From: Caldithrix abyssi DSM 13497
GTDB taxonomy: Bacteria > Electryoneota > AABM5-125-24 > Hatepunaeales > Hatepunaeaceae
DNA: 32,918 nt
Direction of reading: 5' to 3'
NCBI GenBank assembly: GCA_945865405.1
Contig: CAMBDS010000028.1
Coordinates: forward strand, 1 to 32,918
Of this stretch, positions 7,982 through 19,661 are shown piece by piece. Within the stretch, counting starts at the first letter, position 1. Each line of letters starts with the position of its first letter. The position numbers and the translations under genes were made by a program. The notes below the pieces were generated by a model. That model saw only the letters and a list, made by a program, of their open reading frames with translations, was not told where the DNA came from and made no database searches.

Positions 7982-9064
7982 CTATTTACTTCTCTGGTAG
8001 AACGGAGTCTGACTGATCAACGCTTTGACCTGACGTCCGCGCACATCGAGCGCTATCTCCGTTCCGAGGACATCGAAAGGTTTATTGATGAAAGCCAGTC
8101 CTATTGCTTTGTTCAGAATAGGGGAGAAGCCGCCGGAGGTGACTTCGCCTATTTTCTGACCGTCCAGCAAGACGTCGGCATGCTGTCGTGCAATCCCTTT
8201 TTCCGTAAGTATGAATCCCATTAGTTTCCTGGTCGGATTCTCCTTTGCTTTTAGGACAACATCATACCCGGTAAAACCGCCCGCCTTCTTCATTTTCGTT
8301 ATCCAACCGATACCAGCTTCGTGCGGAGTTGTCGTCTGATCGATGTCATTGCCATATAAACAGTAGCAAACTTCAAGCCTTAGCGAGTCTCTGGCACCGA
8401 GGCCGATTGGCTTCAGGTCGAGTGGCTTGCCTGCCTCCCAGACCGCATTCCAAAGCGTCAGTGAGTGGGCTCTATCGATATAGATTTCAAACCCGTCTTC
8501 CCCAGTATATCCCGTTCGCGAGAAAATGACTGGAATGCCTTTCACGTGCCCTTCGATAAAGTGGTAGTACTCAACACCATCTGTTGGAACATCGGCAATA
8601 TTACGCACCAATTCAGCCGCACGGGGACCTTGAATCGCAAGCAGGGTAGTGTTCTCAGAAATATTGCGAATCGCAACGTCACCACCAAGGTGGCTTGAAA
8701 GCCATTCAAAATCTTTGTCGATATTTGAGGCGTTTACAACAACCAGATAATGATCGTTGAAGCGGTAAACCAAAAGATCATCGACGACCCCACCAGAATC
8801 GTACAGCATGGCTGAATATTGGACTTGTCCGACCGTTAGTGTCGAGACATCGTTTAGAGTCATTCTGTTGAGCCACTTTTCAGCATCGGATCCGGTTACG
8901 ATAAACTCGCCCATGTGAGAAACATCGAAGATGCCGACCGTATTGCGGACGTGAAGGTGTTCTTCTATAATGGAGGAGTATTGGACCGGCATATTGAAAC
9001 CGGCGAAAGGAACCATTTTGCCACCGAGGGCGATATGCTGATCTTCAAGCGCGACGTGATTCAT
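7982..9064 (-). CDS. gcvT: Aminomethyltransferase (glycine cleavage system T protein)
   Basis: This 360-residue protein is the normal GcvT length. It transfers the methylene group from the aminomethyl-lipoyl H protein to tetrahydrofolate and releases ammonia. The start 'LGGKMVPFAGFNMPVQYSSI' and 'HVRNTVGIFDVSHMGEF' are classic T-protein sequence. So are 'SRTGYTGEDGFEIYI' (folate-binding region), 'GLGARDSLRLEVCYCLYGNDI' and the C-terminal 'GEVTSGGFSPILNKAIGLAF'. The ATG is preceded by AGGTAACC, a usable ribosome-binding site. No gcvH or gcvP gene lies in the window, so the other subunits must be encoded elsewhere. The AT-rich 292-bp upstream gap carries repeated short motifs (described separately). 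Confidence 0.97.
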   Translation of the reverse strand: MNHVALEDQHIALGGKMVPFAGFNMPVQYSSIIEEHLHVRNTVGIFDVSHMGEFIVTGSDAEKWLNRMTLNDVSTLTVGQVQYSAMLYDSGGVVDDLLVYRFNDHYLVVVNASNIDKDFEWLSSHLGGDVAIRNISENTTLLAIQGPRAAELVRNIADVPTDGVEYYHFIEGHVKGIPVIFSRTGYTGEDGFEIYIDRAHSLTLWNAVWEAGKPLDLKPIGLGARDSLRLEVCYCLYGNDIDQTTTPHEAGIGWITKMKKAGGFTGYDVVLKAKENPTRKLMGFILTEKGIARQHADVLLDGQKIGEVTSGGFSPILNKAIGLAFINKPFDVLGTEIALDVRGRQVKALISQTPFYQRSK

Positions 9065-9356
9065 TGGAAGGTTACCTAACCTGTTTGGAGTGCCGTGAGT
9101 AAAAATGTGTTATATATTGATATTATTGGATGTAATGTATAGCATTCAAATTTATCGTCACATCTTCACAATCGTCACAGGACTTATCAGCATGGATTCT
9201 TGGGGATTTTTTATTTTTAATTATCTTCACTAACTTCACGAAACCTTTCAAAATTGATGTATAGCATAAGCAACTCTTCTAATTATTTCAGCACTAAATA
9301 TACAACATTCCTACGCAAAAGTCAAGCAATAATCAGAGTATTTTGGTCACAAGGAC
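9065..9356. other. AT-rich intergenic region between the gcvT start and the HD-GYP gene stop
   Basis: No credible gene is visible in these 292 bases. They hold two copies of the 11-mer ATGTATAGCAT (9135-9145 and 9257-9267). On the minus strand these read ATGCTATACAT, which looks like an extended -10 box (TGnTATA..) facing gcvT. Several CTTCAC and CGTCAC words lie between them. This is probably the promoter and operator region for gcvT. No glycine riboswitch consensus is visible. Confidence 0.45.
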
Positions 9357-10433
9357 TCATCCGACGCTTTCCTTGATAGCAACTATTTCCTTGGCATTAT
9401 CAAGGAAAATATCTACTATCGTCGGATCGAAATGCTGTCCACGTTCGGCGCGAATCATTTCAAAAGAATCTTTATTGGAAAAGGCTTTCTTATATGGTCT
9501 CTCGCTCGTCAGTGCATCAAAGACATCAGCAACAGCACAGATACGACCTTCAATGGGGATATCTTCACCTGCCAAACCGTTGGGATAGCCCTTTCCGTTC
9601 CATTTTTCATGATGTGACATCGCAATACGCTCACCCATCTGAAGAATAGGAAATGCAGACCCGTGTAATATCTCAGCCCCCATCTTTGTGTGCTGCCGCA
9701 TAATAACCCACTCAGTTTCAGTCAACGGACCTGGTCGTATGAGAAACTCCTCCGGCATCCCGATTTTCCCAATATCATGCATTGGACAGGCATATAAGAT
9801 CAGCTCGACAATATTTGGGGCAAGTTTCATTTTACGTGCAACAAAAGCCCCAATCATTCCTATCCGCTTGATATGAGCTGCTGTACCACGATCCTTAAAT
9901 TCCGTTGCATTGACAAGACGGTGAATCGTTTCAAGGTTTGCCTCGTGGAGGTGCCGTTGCTGTTCGACAACCTTATCGAGTGCTGTACGCAGCGCTTCGG
10001 TGCGACGCTCTATTTTACGCTCTAAGTCGAGTTGATGATTCTTCAATGAATCGTGCATCGACTTCATTTTGAGTAACGTCGTCGAGCGAAGAAACAACTC
10101 CGTATAATCAATCGGTTTGGAAATAAAGTCGTTAACGCCTGCTTCCGCGGACCTGATCCTGTCACGACGATCAGTCGAGCCTGTAACCATTATCACCGGT
10201 ACGTCAGCAAAGCGCGGATCATTTCGAATTCTTGTCGTAACCTCAAAACCGTCCATCCCAGGCATATTGGCATCGGTTAATACGAGATCGATATCAAGCT
10301 CGAGTTTCGCCAGCGCCTCAAAACCATCGGCTGCTGTTTCGACTTCATGTCCAAACGAGGCAAGAATTTCGGCTATTACAGTGCGAATATGCTCGTCGTC
10401 ATCTGCAACGAGAATCCGCCTTTTATCGCTCAA
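9357..10433 (-). CDS. Response regulator with REC and HD-GYP domains (predicted cyclic-di-GMP phosphodiesterase)
   Basis: The protein has 358 residues. Residues 1-120 form a receiver domain with the acidic pocket (DDD, 11-13), phospho-acceptor Asp54 (LTDANMPGMDG) and conserved Lys106 (SKP). A coiled-coil linker (about 125-165) leads to an HD-GYP domain with HD at 219-220 (MHDIGKIGMPEE), HH at 274-275 and GYP at 282-284 (GKGYPNGLAGEDIP). These residues are what an active HD-GYP phosphodiesterase needs. RpfG of Xanthomonas is a known example that hydrolyses cyclic-di-GMP. No sensor kinase lies next to it, so it is an orphan regulator. With the cyclase near 20-22 kb, the window holds two separate nucleotide-signalling proteins. 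Confidence 0.93.
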   Translation of the reverse strand: MSDKRRILVADDDEHIRTVIAEILASFGHEVETAADGFEALAKLELDIDLVLTDANMPGMDGFEVTTRIRNDPRFADVPVIMVTGSTDRRDRIRSAEAGVNDFISKPIDYTELFLRSTTLLKMKSMHDSLKNHQLDLERKIERRTEALRTALDKVVEQQRHLHEANLETIHRLVNATEFKDRGTAAHIKRIGMIGAFVARKMKLAPNIVELILYACPMHDIGKIGMPEEFLIRPGPLTETEWVIMRQHTKMGAEILHGSAFPILQMGERIAMSHHEKWNGKGYPNGLAGEDIPIEGRICAVADVFDALTSERPYKKAFSNKDSFEMIRAERGQHFDPTIVDIFLDNAKEIVAIKESVG

Positions 10434-10639
10434 TTGATTTTCCTTAACGGGGATAAAATTTCCGATTCATCTAAATATACGTTTTAAAACCGAAGCTATA
10501 ATTTAGCTTTAAATACTCCTTCAAGTCAATAATGAGCCAGCCTCAACTCAATTTTTCTATCTTTGAGACGTGATTTCATCGGCTCAGCCTTATTCTATTA
10601 TAAGTATGGTATATGACCATCAAGTATTATTCGTATCGA

Positions 10640-13516
10640 TCAGTCATCTGAAGCCTTACGCTTGAGAGACCTTCCCGCCAATATTTTTTTCAGATACATT
10701 CCAGTATGTGATTTCTTCACTGCTGCAACTTCCTCAGGCGTTCCCTCAGCAATAATCAATCCGCCCGCCTCGCCTCCTTCAGGTCCCAAATCGATAACCC
10801 AGTCGGCACATTTAATGACATCGAGATTATGCTCTATCACAAGTACGGTGTTTCCTTTATCGACCAGTTGCTGAAGCACGCTGAGCAACATCTTGACATC
10901 TGCAAAGTGCAGTCCCGTTGTCGGTTCATCCAGAATGTAAATTGTCTGCCCGGTGGCAACTTTTGAGAGTTCCGAAGCGAGTTTGATCCTTTGAGCCTCA
11001 CCGCCAGAAAGAGTCGTTGCTTGTTGACCAAGGTGAATATAACCAAGACCGACTCCTTTTAAGGTTTCAAGCTTCCGTGACAATAAAGGTATCTCTCTAA
11101 AGAAATTGACGCCTTCTTCAACAGTCATATCAAGCACATCGGAAATTGTCTTACCCTTGAATTTGACTTCGAGAGTCTCTCGATTATACCGTTTACCTTT
11201 GCAAAGATCGCACGTTACATAAACATCGGGAAGAAAGTGCATTTCAATTTTGATAATGCCTCCACCCTGACACTGTTCGCAACGACCTCCCTTGACATTG
11301 AACGAGAATCTTCCCGATTTATATCCACGCATTTTGGCTTCGGGCAATTGGGCATAGAGTTCTCGAATCGGGTCGAATAGTCCGGTGTAAGTAGCAGGGT
11401 TCGATCTCGGAGTTCTACCTATTGGTGACTGATCTATATCGACAACTTTGTCAAGCAACTCAAGTCCTTCGAGCTTTCCATACTGTAACGGTTGTACTCG
11501 GCTCCGATAAATCGATCTCGCCAAAGCGGGATAGAGTGTTTCTATTATAAGCGATGATTTGCCCGACCCCGAAACTCCTGTAACACAGACCAGCAATCCA
11601 AGGGGAATCTTCACGTTGACTACCTTCAGGTTATTGCCAGTCGCATTTTGAATGGCGAGAACCTTCCCGTCGATAGGCTGGCGTCTCTTTATCGGGATGT
11701 CAATTTTTTCTTTACCCGACAAGTATCTACCTGTAATTGAGGCTGGATTTCGTTTGATCTCGTCGATAGTTCCAACCGCAACGACCTCGCCACCATACCT
11801 GCCTGCTCCCGGACCGAGATCGATAACCCAGTCAGCCTCCTCCATAGTTTCTTCATCATGTTCGACAACTATGACTGAATTGCCAAGATCTCGCAACCTT
11901 TTTAAAGTCCCTATCAATCGTAGGTTATCTCGTTGATGAAGTCCGATGGACGGCTCATCAAGAATGTACATAACTCCAACCAACCCACTGCCTATCTGAG
12001 TGGCAAGCCTAATTCTTTGAGCTTCGCCTCCGGAAAGACTCCCGGCGGCACGACCCAACGATAAATATTCAAGCCCTACGTTTAACAAAAACTCGAGCCT
12101 CGCCTGAACTTCCTTCAGTATCTGTTTTCCAATCTGAATATCCTGTCCGCTAAGTTCCAGATCGGTAATAAACTTCGCTGCTTTGCCGATGGAATATTCA
12201 GAGAGAACAGAAATTCCAATGCCACCCACTGTAACAGCCCGTGCCTCAGGCTTCAATCGCTCACCATGACAATCAGGACAGGTGACATTCCCCATGAATC
12301 CTTCGATCCACTCGCGGATATATGCTGATTGTGTCTGTTTATATCTACGCTGGAGGTTGGGGATGATTCCTTCCCAGATTCCTTCGTGTTCCCACTGTGA
12401 CTTACCGTCTGCCGAAACGTGCTTGAACTTGATCTTTTTGCCTTCAGTACCATAAAGGATTATGCGCTGGTGTTCGCTGGAAAGTTTTTCAAAAGGTGTC
12501 CGTATGTTAAACCCGAACTGTGAAGCGGTCTGCTCAAGCAAGCGCAAATTCCAGCTTTCTATACCGCTGTTGAAAGTGGCGAGGGCTTTCTCGGCGATTG
12601 AAAGGGATTGATCCGGAATAACGAGGCGGGGATCTATCTCCATCTTATAGCCAAGTCCGGTGCAGGTTGGACATGCACCGAAAGGCGAATTGAACGAAAA
12701 GAGTCGGGGCGTCAGCTCCTCGAAGCTTATCCCGCAATCGGCGCAGGCGTAAAGCTCACTAAAGAGATCTTCCCTACCGTCTTCGTGCGCTATGATTACC
12801 AATCCTGCCGACTGTCTCAACGCTAATTCTACCGAGTCGGCAAGTCGATCCCTGACATCAGACCGAACGACGAGTCGGTCAATTACGACTTCGACGTTGT
12901 GTTTCTTTTTCTTATCGACTTTTATCTCTTCATCGAGCGCATGGAATTTTCCGTCGAGGCGAATTCGTACAAATCCTTCCTTAGTGAGGCTTTTAAAGAG
13001 ATCGTGAAACTCGCCTTTTCGTCCACGAACTATCGGCGAGAGGATAGATATTTTTGATTCTTCCGGAATTTCCATTACATGATCGATAATTTCCTGCGCC
13101 GATTGCCTTGTTATCGTTTTGCCACATGAAGGACAATGCGGAATCCCTATTCGAGCGTAGAGAAGTCGCAGATAATCATGGATTTCTGTGACTGTTCCGA
13201 CAGTTGAGCGTGGGTTCCGAACGCCTGACTTCTGCTCAATGGATATTGCTGGTGAAAGTCCCTCAATCCTATCGACGTCGGGCTTTTCCATTAGCCCGAG
13301 AAATTGACGGGCGTAGGACGAGAGCGACTCGACAAATCTTCGCTGACCTTCAGCGTAAAGTGTATCGAAGGCGAGCGAAGATTTCCCGGACCCAGAAAGC
13401 CCAGTGATTACAACAAGTCGATCACGAGGAATATCAAGGTTTATATTTTTTAGGTTATGCTCTCGTGCGCCAACGATACGAATGAAGCCGCTGGAGGAAT
13501 CGATGTTTGATTTCAT
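10640..13516 (-). CDS. uvrA: Excinuclease ABC subunit A
   Basis: UvrA is the damage-sensing ATPase of bacterial nucleotide excision repair. From the ATG at 13516 the protein has 958 residues, normal for the family. The first Walker A, GLSGSGKS, is at 39-46, followed by the family-specific '[15 protein letters not shown]'. A zinc module is visible in CADCG...CPTCTG, and a second in CEQCQGG...[10 protein letters not shown] second P-loop, [10 protein letters not shown], and two [12 protein letters not shown] signatures complete the duplicated ABC structure. An upstream in-frame TTG at 13576 would add 20 residues of hydrophobic sequence not typical of UvrA. The ATG is preferred because homologues start just before '[14 protein letters not shown]'. 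Neither start has a good ribosome-binding site. Confidence 0.97.
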   Translation of the reverse strand: MKSNIDSSSGFIRIVGAREHNLKNINLDIPRDRLVVITGLSGSGKSSLAFDTLYAEGQRRFVESLSSYARQFLGLMEKPDVDRIEGLSPAISIEQKSGVRNPRSTVGTVTEIHDYLRLLYARIGIPHCPSCGKTITRQSAQEIIDHVMEIPEESKISILSPIVRGRKGEFHDLFKSLTKEGFVRIRLDGKFHALDEEIKVDKKKKHNVEVVIDRLVVRSDVRDRLADSVELALRQSAGLVIIAHEDGREDLFSELYACADCGISFEELTPRLFSFNSPFGACPTCTGLGYKMEIDPRLVIPDQSLSIAEKALATFNSGIESWNLRLLEQTASQFGFNIRTPFEKLSSEHQRIILYGTEGKKIKFKHVSADGKSQWEHEGIWEGIIPNLQRRYKQTQSAYIREWIEGFMGNVTCPDCHGERLKPEARAVTVGGIGISVLSEYSIGKAAKFITDLELSGQDIQIGKQILKEVQARLEFLLNVGLEYLSLGRAAGSLSGGEAQRIRLATQIGSGLVGVMYILDEPSIGLHQRDNLRLIGTLKRLRDLGNSVIVVEHDEETMEEADWVIDLGPGAGRYGGEVVAVGTIDEIKRNPASITGRYLSGKEKIDIPIKRRQPIDGKVLAIQNATGNNLKVVNVKIPLGLLVCVTGVSGSGKSSLIIETLYPALARSIYRSRVQPLQYGKLEGLELLDKVVDIDQSPIGRTPRSNPATYTGLFDPIRELYAQLPEAKMRGYKSGRFSFNVKGGRCEQCQGGGIIKIEMHFLPDVYVTCDLCKGKRYNRETLEVKFKGKTISDVLDMTVEEGVNFFREIPLLSRKLETLKGVGLGYIHLGQQATTLSGGEAQRIKLASELSKVATGQTIYILDEPTTGLHFADVKMLLSVLQQLVDKGNTVLVIEHNLDVIKCADWVIDLGPEGGEAGGLIIAEGTPEEVAAVKKSHTGMYLKKILAGRSLKRKASDD

Positions 13517-13723
13517 CAGAAGAAAACTATAGATTATTTTTAAGAATTTTGGAGATAGAAAATTATTTTCCAACAAGAGCGAGGCGCGTGAAACTACCGC
13601 GCTTGCGACAGAATCTAAGGAAATACCTGCACTAATGTCAAGATACGAATCGAATCAGATCGAACAATCCGCAATCATCTTACTGTTTCCCTTGAGATAG
13701 AATTTTTCACCGCCCATAAAGGC

Positions 13724-13752
13724 TTGACTTGTGGTTCGATGTTTCGTAAAAT
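13724..13752 (+). promoter_or_regulatory. Sigma70-type promoter for the 13793 lipoprotein gene
   Basis: A -35 box TTGACT (13724-13729) and a -10 box TAAAAT (13747-13752) are separated by exactly 17 nt. The -10 ends 40 nt before the ATG at 13793. The match to the consensus is very good, and it is the clearest promoter in this divergent gap between uvrA and the plus-strand cluster. Confidence 0.7.
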
Positions 13753-13792
13753 ATTAGGAAGCGAAAAATAACTGCACTACAGGCAAAACCCA

Positions 13793-14695
13793 ATGACCCG
13801 ACTCAGAAATTCCAAATTTATGCGACTCGGCATTCTCCTGACCACTTTGACACTTTTAGGCGGATGCGCAGAACAGCCGTATGGATACATCTTCGAGCCT
13901 ACGCAACGGGATCAGATTAACGTTGCAAGGCAGGCAGCCAATTTTATCAGCGCCCTCTACGATCACGCAGATCAAGCCACTGCTTTGCTTGAGAAAGCTG
14001 GCCTCACAGACGAGTACTCAACCATTCTGCCCGAAGGTTGGGTGGATATCACTCCAAGGGACAGCCTCGGCCTTCCACGAATTCCGTACTATCGCTTCTT
14101 TAAGAACTATCTCGACAAGCAGTTCACGGAACTTCAGATCGATGTAGTCCCACTCCCCGGTGCAATGAGATCCCCTTCAAGTTTACGATATAACTATTCG
14201 ACAACTGCCTCTATCCGAAATGAAGCTACCAACATTATCTATGGAACCATCGATCAGGTTCAGAAGGCAGATATACGTTACTCCGATAATTTACAGAATC
14301 TTAAATTTGTTGATGGCTGGTACTCGATCAGTAAATCGGTACCTTTCGATCAGGAAATCGAAATTCAGCAACAGGGCCGAAGCACCAACGTAACTTATCA
14401 GATTTACCTCAATGTTGGTTGGTCACTACAAGTTGAACGGTACAGCATAGATCCCAATGACCAGTCCAGCAAAATAATCATTGAAGGCGTATTTCCGATA
14501 CTCGATGATGAGGGAGTTATTCAAAGATGCCATGTTTCCGGTAACTTTGAGGTCAATTCTTCAGGAAAAGGCGGCGGCGATATCTGGTTGTATGGTCGGC
14601 CGACGGCAAGGATTTCCTTCACTGGTCGATCATTTGGATTCAAAGGGGAGTTTACACTTTTTTCTGAGGAACACGAAAACTCCTACAAACTATAA
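13793..14695 (+). CDS. Predicted lipoprotein of unknown function
   Basis: This 300-residue protein has a type II signal peptide ending in the lipobox LLGGC, with lipidation at Cys25. I do not recognise the mature domain. It begins with a possibly helical stretch (NVARQAANFISALYDHADQA), followed by a mostly beta-type sequence rich in aromatic and polar residues. It ends '...FTLFSEEHENSYKL'. With no Asp at +2 after the Cys (sequence CAEQ), outer-membrane sorting through Lol is plausible. It has its own near-consensus promoter and a hairpin at its stop codon, so it is probably monocistronic. It lies directly upstream of the poly-glycine/FecR cluster and may be related to it, but only position suggests this. 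Confidence 0.8.
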   Translation: MTRLRNSKFMRLGILLTTLTLLGGCAEQPYGYIFEPTQRDQINVARQAANFISALYDHADQATALLEKAGLTDEYSTILPEGWVDITPRDSLGLPRIPYYRFFKNYLDKQFTELQIDVVPLPGAMRSPSSLRYNYSTTASIRNEATNIIYGTIDQVQKADIRYSDNLQNLKFVDGWYSISKSVPFDQEIEIQQQGRSTNVTYQIYLNVGWSLQVERYSIDPNDQSSKIIIEGVFPILDDEGVIQRCHVSGNFEVNSSGKGGGDIWLYGRPTARISFTGRSFGFKGEFTLFSEEHENSYKL

Positions 14696-14718
14696 GATTT
14701 AGGTTCCAAATCTTTTAC
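14694..14718 (+). terminator. Probable terminator after the 13793 lipoprotein gene
   Basis: AAGATTT (14694-14700) pairs perfectly with AAATCTT (14708-14714) around a 7-nt loop, followed by a T-rich tail (TTACTTTT). The stem overlaps the TAA stop codon. It is AT-rich and therefore weak, but its position fits a terminator. The rest of the gap to 14916 shows no other gene or obvious motif. Confidence 0.5.
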
Positions 14719-14916
14719 TTTTAGTCGGTAATTGAAAGTAAACCATTATTCTGCCAGTTGCTACGCTTAAATCATTATAGCTATGCATCTCGGCTCAAGT
14801 ATATTGCCGAAACAACGGAGTCCAGCTTAAGTCTGTTTCCAGCTCAAAATACTCAACGTGACCATAAACACAACTTTTAGTCAGAAAACTGAGTTTATTT
14901 TGCATCGAGGGGAAGA

Positions 14917-16296
<1,380 letters not shown>

Positions 16297-16307
16297 GGAA
16301 ACTAATC

Positions 16308-17021
16308 ATGAATTTATTCAATAAGATGATGATTGGGTTCCTCGGAATTTTCCTAATCACCACAATTTTGGTTAGACAGATTGAAGCGGCAACCGAATCG
16401 AAAGCTATTGCGCTTGTTCTGAAAACAACGGGCGAAGTGAAATTGAAAAAAGCTGGCACTGATCGCGTCCTACCATTGAAGTTTGGTTCAACTCTCGACA
16501 ACGGAGATTGGATTAGAGCCGGGGATGACGGTTTTGCAGTACTTATGTTTACAGACGACAAGAGCCAAATCAAAATTTCAGCAAAGACCGAAGTTATCAT
16601 CGAAGGCAAACGCGATGCCAATTCCAATATTACCAAGAGGGTACAAATGGAAGTGGGCCAGTTGCTTGCCAAAGTCGATCAGCAGCGTGGTAGCCTTCAG
16701 ATTGCCACACCAACTTCTGTGGCGTCTGTTAAAGGAACTGAGTTTTGGGTAGTCGTATTAGACGATGGTACAACTCAAGTGATTACTCTGGAAGGATTGG
16801 TTGAACTTCTCAATACCCAATCCGGAAGAGTGGTAGATGTCCAACCAGGACAAAGGGGCGAATCAAGCCCGGATGGTGAAGTAAATCAGGATATCCCTCC
16901 AGAAGAAGATATCCCGGTAGATCAAGATCCTGATCAGGAAACTCCTCACTCAATACAAATCGATGTTCAGGATGAAGAGGGTCGGACTCGTCACGTTATA
17001 ATCGAATATGAGGAGAGGTAG
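16308..17021 (+). CDS. FecR-domain protein
   Basis: This 237-residue protein has an N-terminal signal or anchor (MMIGFLGIFLITTILVRQIEA). A FecR domain follows (about residues 35-165) with the typical 'TGEVKLKKAG', 'LDNGDWIRAGDDGFAVLMF' and 'TPTSVASVKGTEFWVVVLDDGTTQVITLEGLVEL' strands. The tail from about 170 is strongly acidic and proline-rich (DIPPEEDIPVDQDPDQE). In iron signalling FecR is an anti-sigma regulator. Here there is no cytoplasmic anti-sigma helix or sigma factor, so it belongs to the stand-alone exported FecR proteins that often occur near CHASE2 cyclases. AAGGA lies 8 nt upstream of the ATG. The gene ends inside the next gene, overlapping by 14 nt, which indicates coupling. Confidence 0.9.
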   Translation: MNLFNKMMIGFLGIFLITTILVRQIEAATESKAIALVLKTTGEVKLKKAGTDRVLPLKFGSTLDNGDWIRAGDDGFAVLMFTDDKSQIKISAKTEVIIEGKRDANSNITKRVQMEVGQLLAKVDQQRGSLQIATPTSVASVKGTEFWVVVLDDGTTQVITLEGLVELLNTQSGRVVDVQPGQRGESSPDGEVNQDIPPEEDIPVDQDPDQETPHSIQIDVQDEEGRTRHVIIEYEER

Positions 17022-19632
17022 TACACCTCGTAAAGCCAAGGGGGCTTATTTGTTTCTTTCGGGCGCATCTCATTCCCGGCAACAGTATTGGCGTGTGATC
17101 AGTTTCTATGCATTTGCAATCGCATCGCAACTCGCTTTTGCCGTTGTAGGCTTTGCTCAGGGAGCAAGGTTGATTCATACTACTCCGGTTCGAGCTGAAT
17201 CCGGGGCACCAATTTCCATCATTGCAGTCCTCGAAGGTTCTTCAGAACTCCCCACCGAAGGGCGAATATACTACCGTCTTGAAGGAAGCGATGCCTTCGC
17301 GTATTCAGAGATGAAAGTTGAACGATACCAACTTTCAGGAGAAGTCCCTAGTCATGTTATTATTAACGGCGAACTGGTTTACTATATATGGGTGGAGCTT
17401 GACGGAGGTGCAAATTTAAGCTTTCCAATGGGAAGTCCTAACTCGAACGAGTTTTATAGAGTTGTTATTCATTCCAATGAGACCGAAGTCAATGGAAAGA
17501 ATGACTCCTTTATTATTTTAAGCCCTTCACCTGGGTCGAATCTCGTTGGAGAAGAACTAGTTGTTGCTGCTTCTATACTTGGCACAGCCGGCAAAATCGA
17601 TATCGCATCGATAAAAGTATTTTTTGACGATAATGATTTGACTCGCTCTGCGAAAATTACAGAGGATTTGATAGTACTGCTGATTCCAGCAGTAAGACCA
17701 GGACCGCATTCAATCAAAATTACATTTGAACGAAATGGAACTCAGGAAGTTCTTCTCGCATGGTCGTTCAAGGGACCAATTGAAAAACGCTCCAAAATGG
17801 AAGCCGGACCTATTTCCGCGAATGTTACATCCGGCGTAGGGTTCGAAGAGATATCCAGTCAAGAACGTAAGATGGCTTTCCTCGATGCAAGAGCAAACGG
17901 TAACTTCGGAAAATTGAACTGGGCTGGTAAGACCTATGTAACCAGTTACGAAAGTAAATATCTTCAACCTCAAAATCGCTATCTTGGCGTTCTTGAATAT
18001 GGCGCTGCCACCTTAAAAGTCGGAGATGCCCATCCTCGGTTCTCGGAATTTTCTCTTTGGGGCGTCCGAACTCGTGGCGTAGAGTTTAACTTTCATGGAT
18101 CCGCATTCAATCTTGATATCGCGCATGGAGAAATCGTACGTGGTTTGGAAGGAACCTTCCGATCAGATACGACAGTAGTGATTAATGATTCAACCGGCGA
18201 TACCCTTCGATCTGAGACAAATCCCGGGCAGGATTCTATTATAGTCGCCGATGTAGTAGCCCGTTCAGGGCGTTACAAACGAAATGTTATAGCAATTCGC
18301 CCTGGTCTATCGCTCTTCAATAACACAACTTTATCATTGAACGTAGTCAAAACAAAGGATGATATTGAGTCAATAAAGTGGAGTCGATCTCCAAAAGATA
18401 ATTTGGTACTTGGCTTCGACATCAATGTAATCGCTGCCAAAAGACGAGTGATGTTTAATTCAGAAACTGCGTTAAGTCTTTTCAATTCAGACATCAGTGA
18501 CGGTGCTATGGAAGACGCAAAACAAGTCGAATCGATAATTATCGTCAATCAGTTTTTTGAACCGCTTCCGACCGACTCTTCTATACTCGAAGGTGGTGTA
18601 GATCAGGCGACTCTTGCCCAGAAATTGTTCGCTGAGCTGGTGAAATCGTCGCTTGCCCACCGTACTAACCTAACTCTTAACTTTTTCCATAATGAGTTAA
18701 AAGTTGGTTTTAAGACAATCGGACGAAGCTTCCGTTCTCTCGGCAGCCCAACAGTTCAAACAGACGTTGGAGGTCTTTCATTTGAAGACCGAATCCGCCT
18801 TCTCAATTCGCGAGTTTATCTGACACTCGGTTATGAAGCGTACACTGACAATGTAAACGGTCGAAATGCAACAACGACTGAACGGAATATTTTGAGAGCA
18901 AGTATCGCCATTTATTCTCCTCCAAATTTTCCTAATGTCAATCTTGGTTTTAGGATGTATGATCGAAGTAATGATGGAGTCAGAATAGTCAACACATTGC
19001 CAGATAGCAGCGAATTTATTACTGATTCTCGAATAGATAACAAACAAAGCCAGGTTAACGCAAGTATAGACCAATCATTCCGGATTTTGGGGCATGACAA
19101 TCTTGCCGCAGTCAGCTATTCAAGCGTTATGACAGACGATCAAATTAACCCGGCGCTCGCTACTGATTTAACCAGCACTAACTTCAACTTTCAGGCTCGA
19201 AGAATTCCATTTGAATGGAACGCTTCGCTCGGTATGACATCACAGTCCGCACAAAATGGGGCGCTCACAATCGATTATACCTCGATTTCGTTTGGTGGCA
19301 AATACACAATCATCAAGAATAAGCTCTGGATGAATGCGGGTGTCTCCTCCAATTCGGGTGAGGGTGGCAACGACGAGCTTACACCTTCAGGCAGTCCAGC
19401 ATCTTCAAATAAAGTTTATCAGGTTTCTTTCCGGAGAATGGAGATAAACGCCGGTGCTGAGTTCCAATACAATCTTTCCCATAGCCTCAGCGTCTCGGTT
19501 TACAACGCAATGCATTCTGATGATGGCTACATCGAAACTTGGGGCGGCGTGAAAACTCTAAATAAGAATTCACCCAATTTTATCAGTCAGGATGACAAAT
19601 CGGTTCGTTTAACCTACAACTACAAAATTTAG
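17008..19632 (+). CDS. Large predicted outer-membrane beta-barrel protein with N-terminal Ig-like domains
   Basis: The protein has 874 residues. After a charged stretch, a hydrophobic signal (VISFYAFAIASQLAFAVVGFAQ, residues about 31-52) ends in a probable cleavage site. Two beta-sandwich-like regions follow. One begins 'ESGAPISIIAVLEGSSELPTEG'; the second, 'FIILSPSPGSNLVGEELVVAASI', resembles Ig-like folds. From about residue 270 the sequence shows alternating hydrophobic/polar strands with many aromatic residues. It ends 'DDKSVRLTYNYKI', as barrel proteins do. No plug domain or TonB box is visible. The ATG overlaps the fecR-like gene and its ribosome-binding site is weak, so the start could be later (GTG at codon 31). 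I do not recognise a named family. A translocation or anchoring role for the glycine-rich neighbour is inference. Confidence 0.8.
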   Translation: MRRGSTPRKAKGAYLFLSGASHSRQQYWRVISFYAFAIASQLAFAVVGFAQGARLIHTTPVRAESGAPISIIAVLEGSSELPTEGRIYYRLEGSDAFAYSEMKVERYQLSGEVPSHVIINGELVYYIWVELDGGANLSFPMGSPNSNEFYRVVIHSNETEVNGKNDSFIILSPSPGSNLVGEELVVAASILGTAGKIDIASIKVFFDDNDLTRSAKITEDLIVLLIPAVRPGPHSIKITFERNGTQEVLLAWSFKGPIEKRSKMEAGPISANVTSGVGFEEISSQERKMAFLDARANGNFGKLNWAGKTYVTSYESKYLQPQNRYLGVLEYGAATLKVGDAHPRFSEFSLWGVRTRGVEFNFHGSAFNLDIAHGEIVRGLEGTFRSDTTVVINDSTGDTLRSETNPGQDSIIVADVVARSGRYKRNVIAIRPGLSLFNNTTLSLNVVKTKDDIESIKWSRSPKDNLVLGFDINVIAAKRRVMFNSETALSLFNSDISDGAMEDAKQVESIIIVNQFFEPLPTDSSILEGGVDQATLAQKLFAELVKSSLAHRTNLTLNFFHNELKVGFKTIGRSFRSLGSPTVQTDVGGLSFEDRIRLLNSRVYLTLGYEAYTDNVNGRNATTTERNILRASIAIYSPPNFPNVNLGFRMYDRSNDGVRIVNTLPDSSEFITDSRIDNKQSQVNASIDQSFRILGHDNLAAVSYSSVMTDDQINPALATDLTSTNFNFQARRIPFEWNASLGMTSQSAQNGALTIDYTSISFGGKYTIIKNKLWMNAGVSSNSGEGGNDELTPSGSPASSNKVYQVSFRRMEINAGAEFQYNLSHSLSVSVYNAMHSDDGYIETWGGVKTLNKNSPNFISQDDKSVRLTYNYKI

Positions 19633-19661
19633 TAGGAACGCAACGCTATCGAATAGTTTAG

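Noticed and set aside
9065-9356. Glycine riboswitch upstream of gcvT
   Set aside because: gcvT genes often have one, but the tandem glycine-aptamer consensus is not visible in this AT-rich gap.
13517-13576. TTG start adding 20 residues to UvrA
   Set aside because: UvrA homologues begin just before the [14 protein letters not shown] block. The extra hydrophobic residues are not typical and there is no ribosome-binding site.
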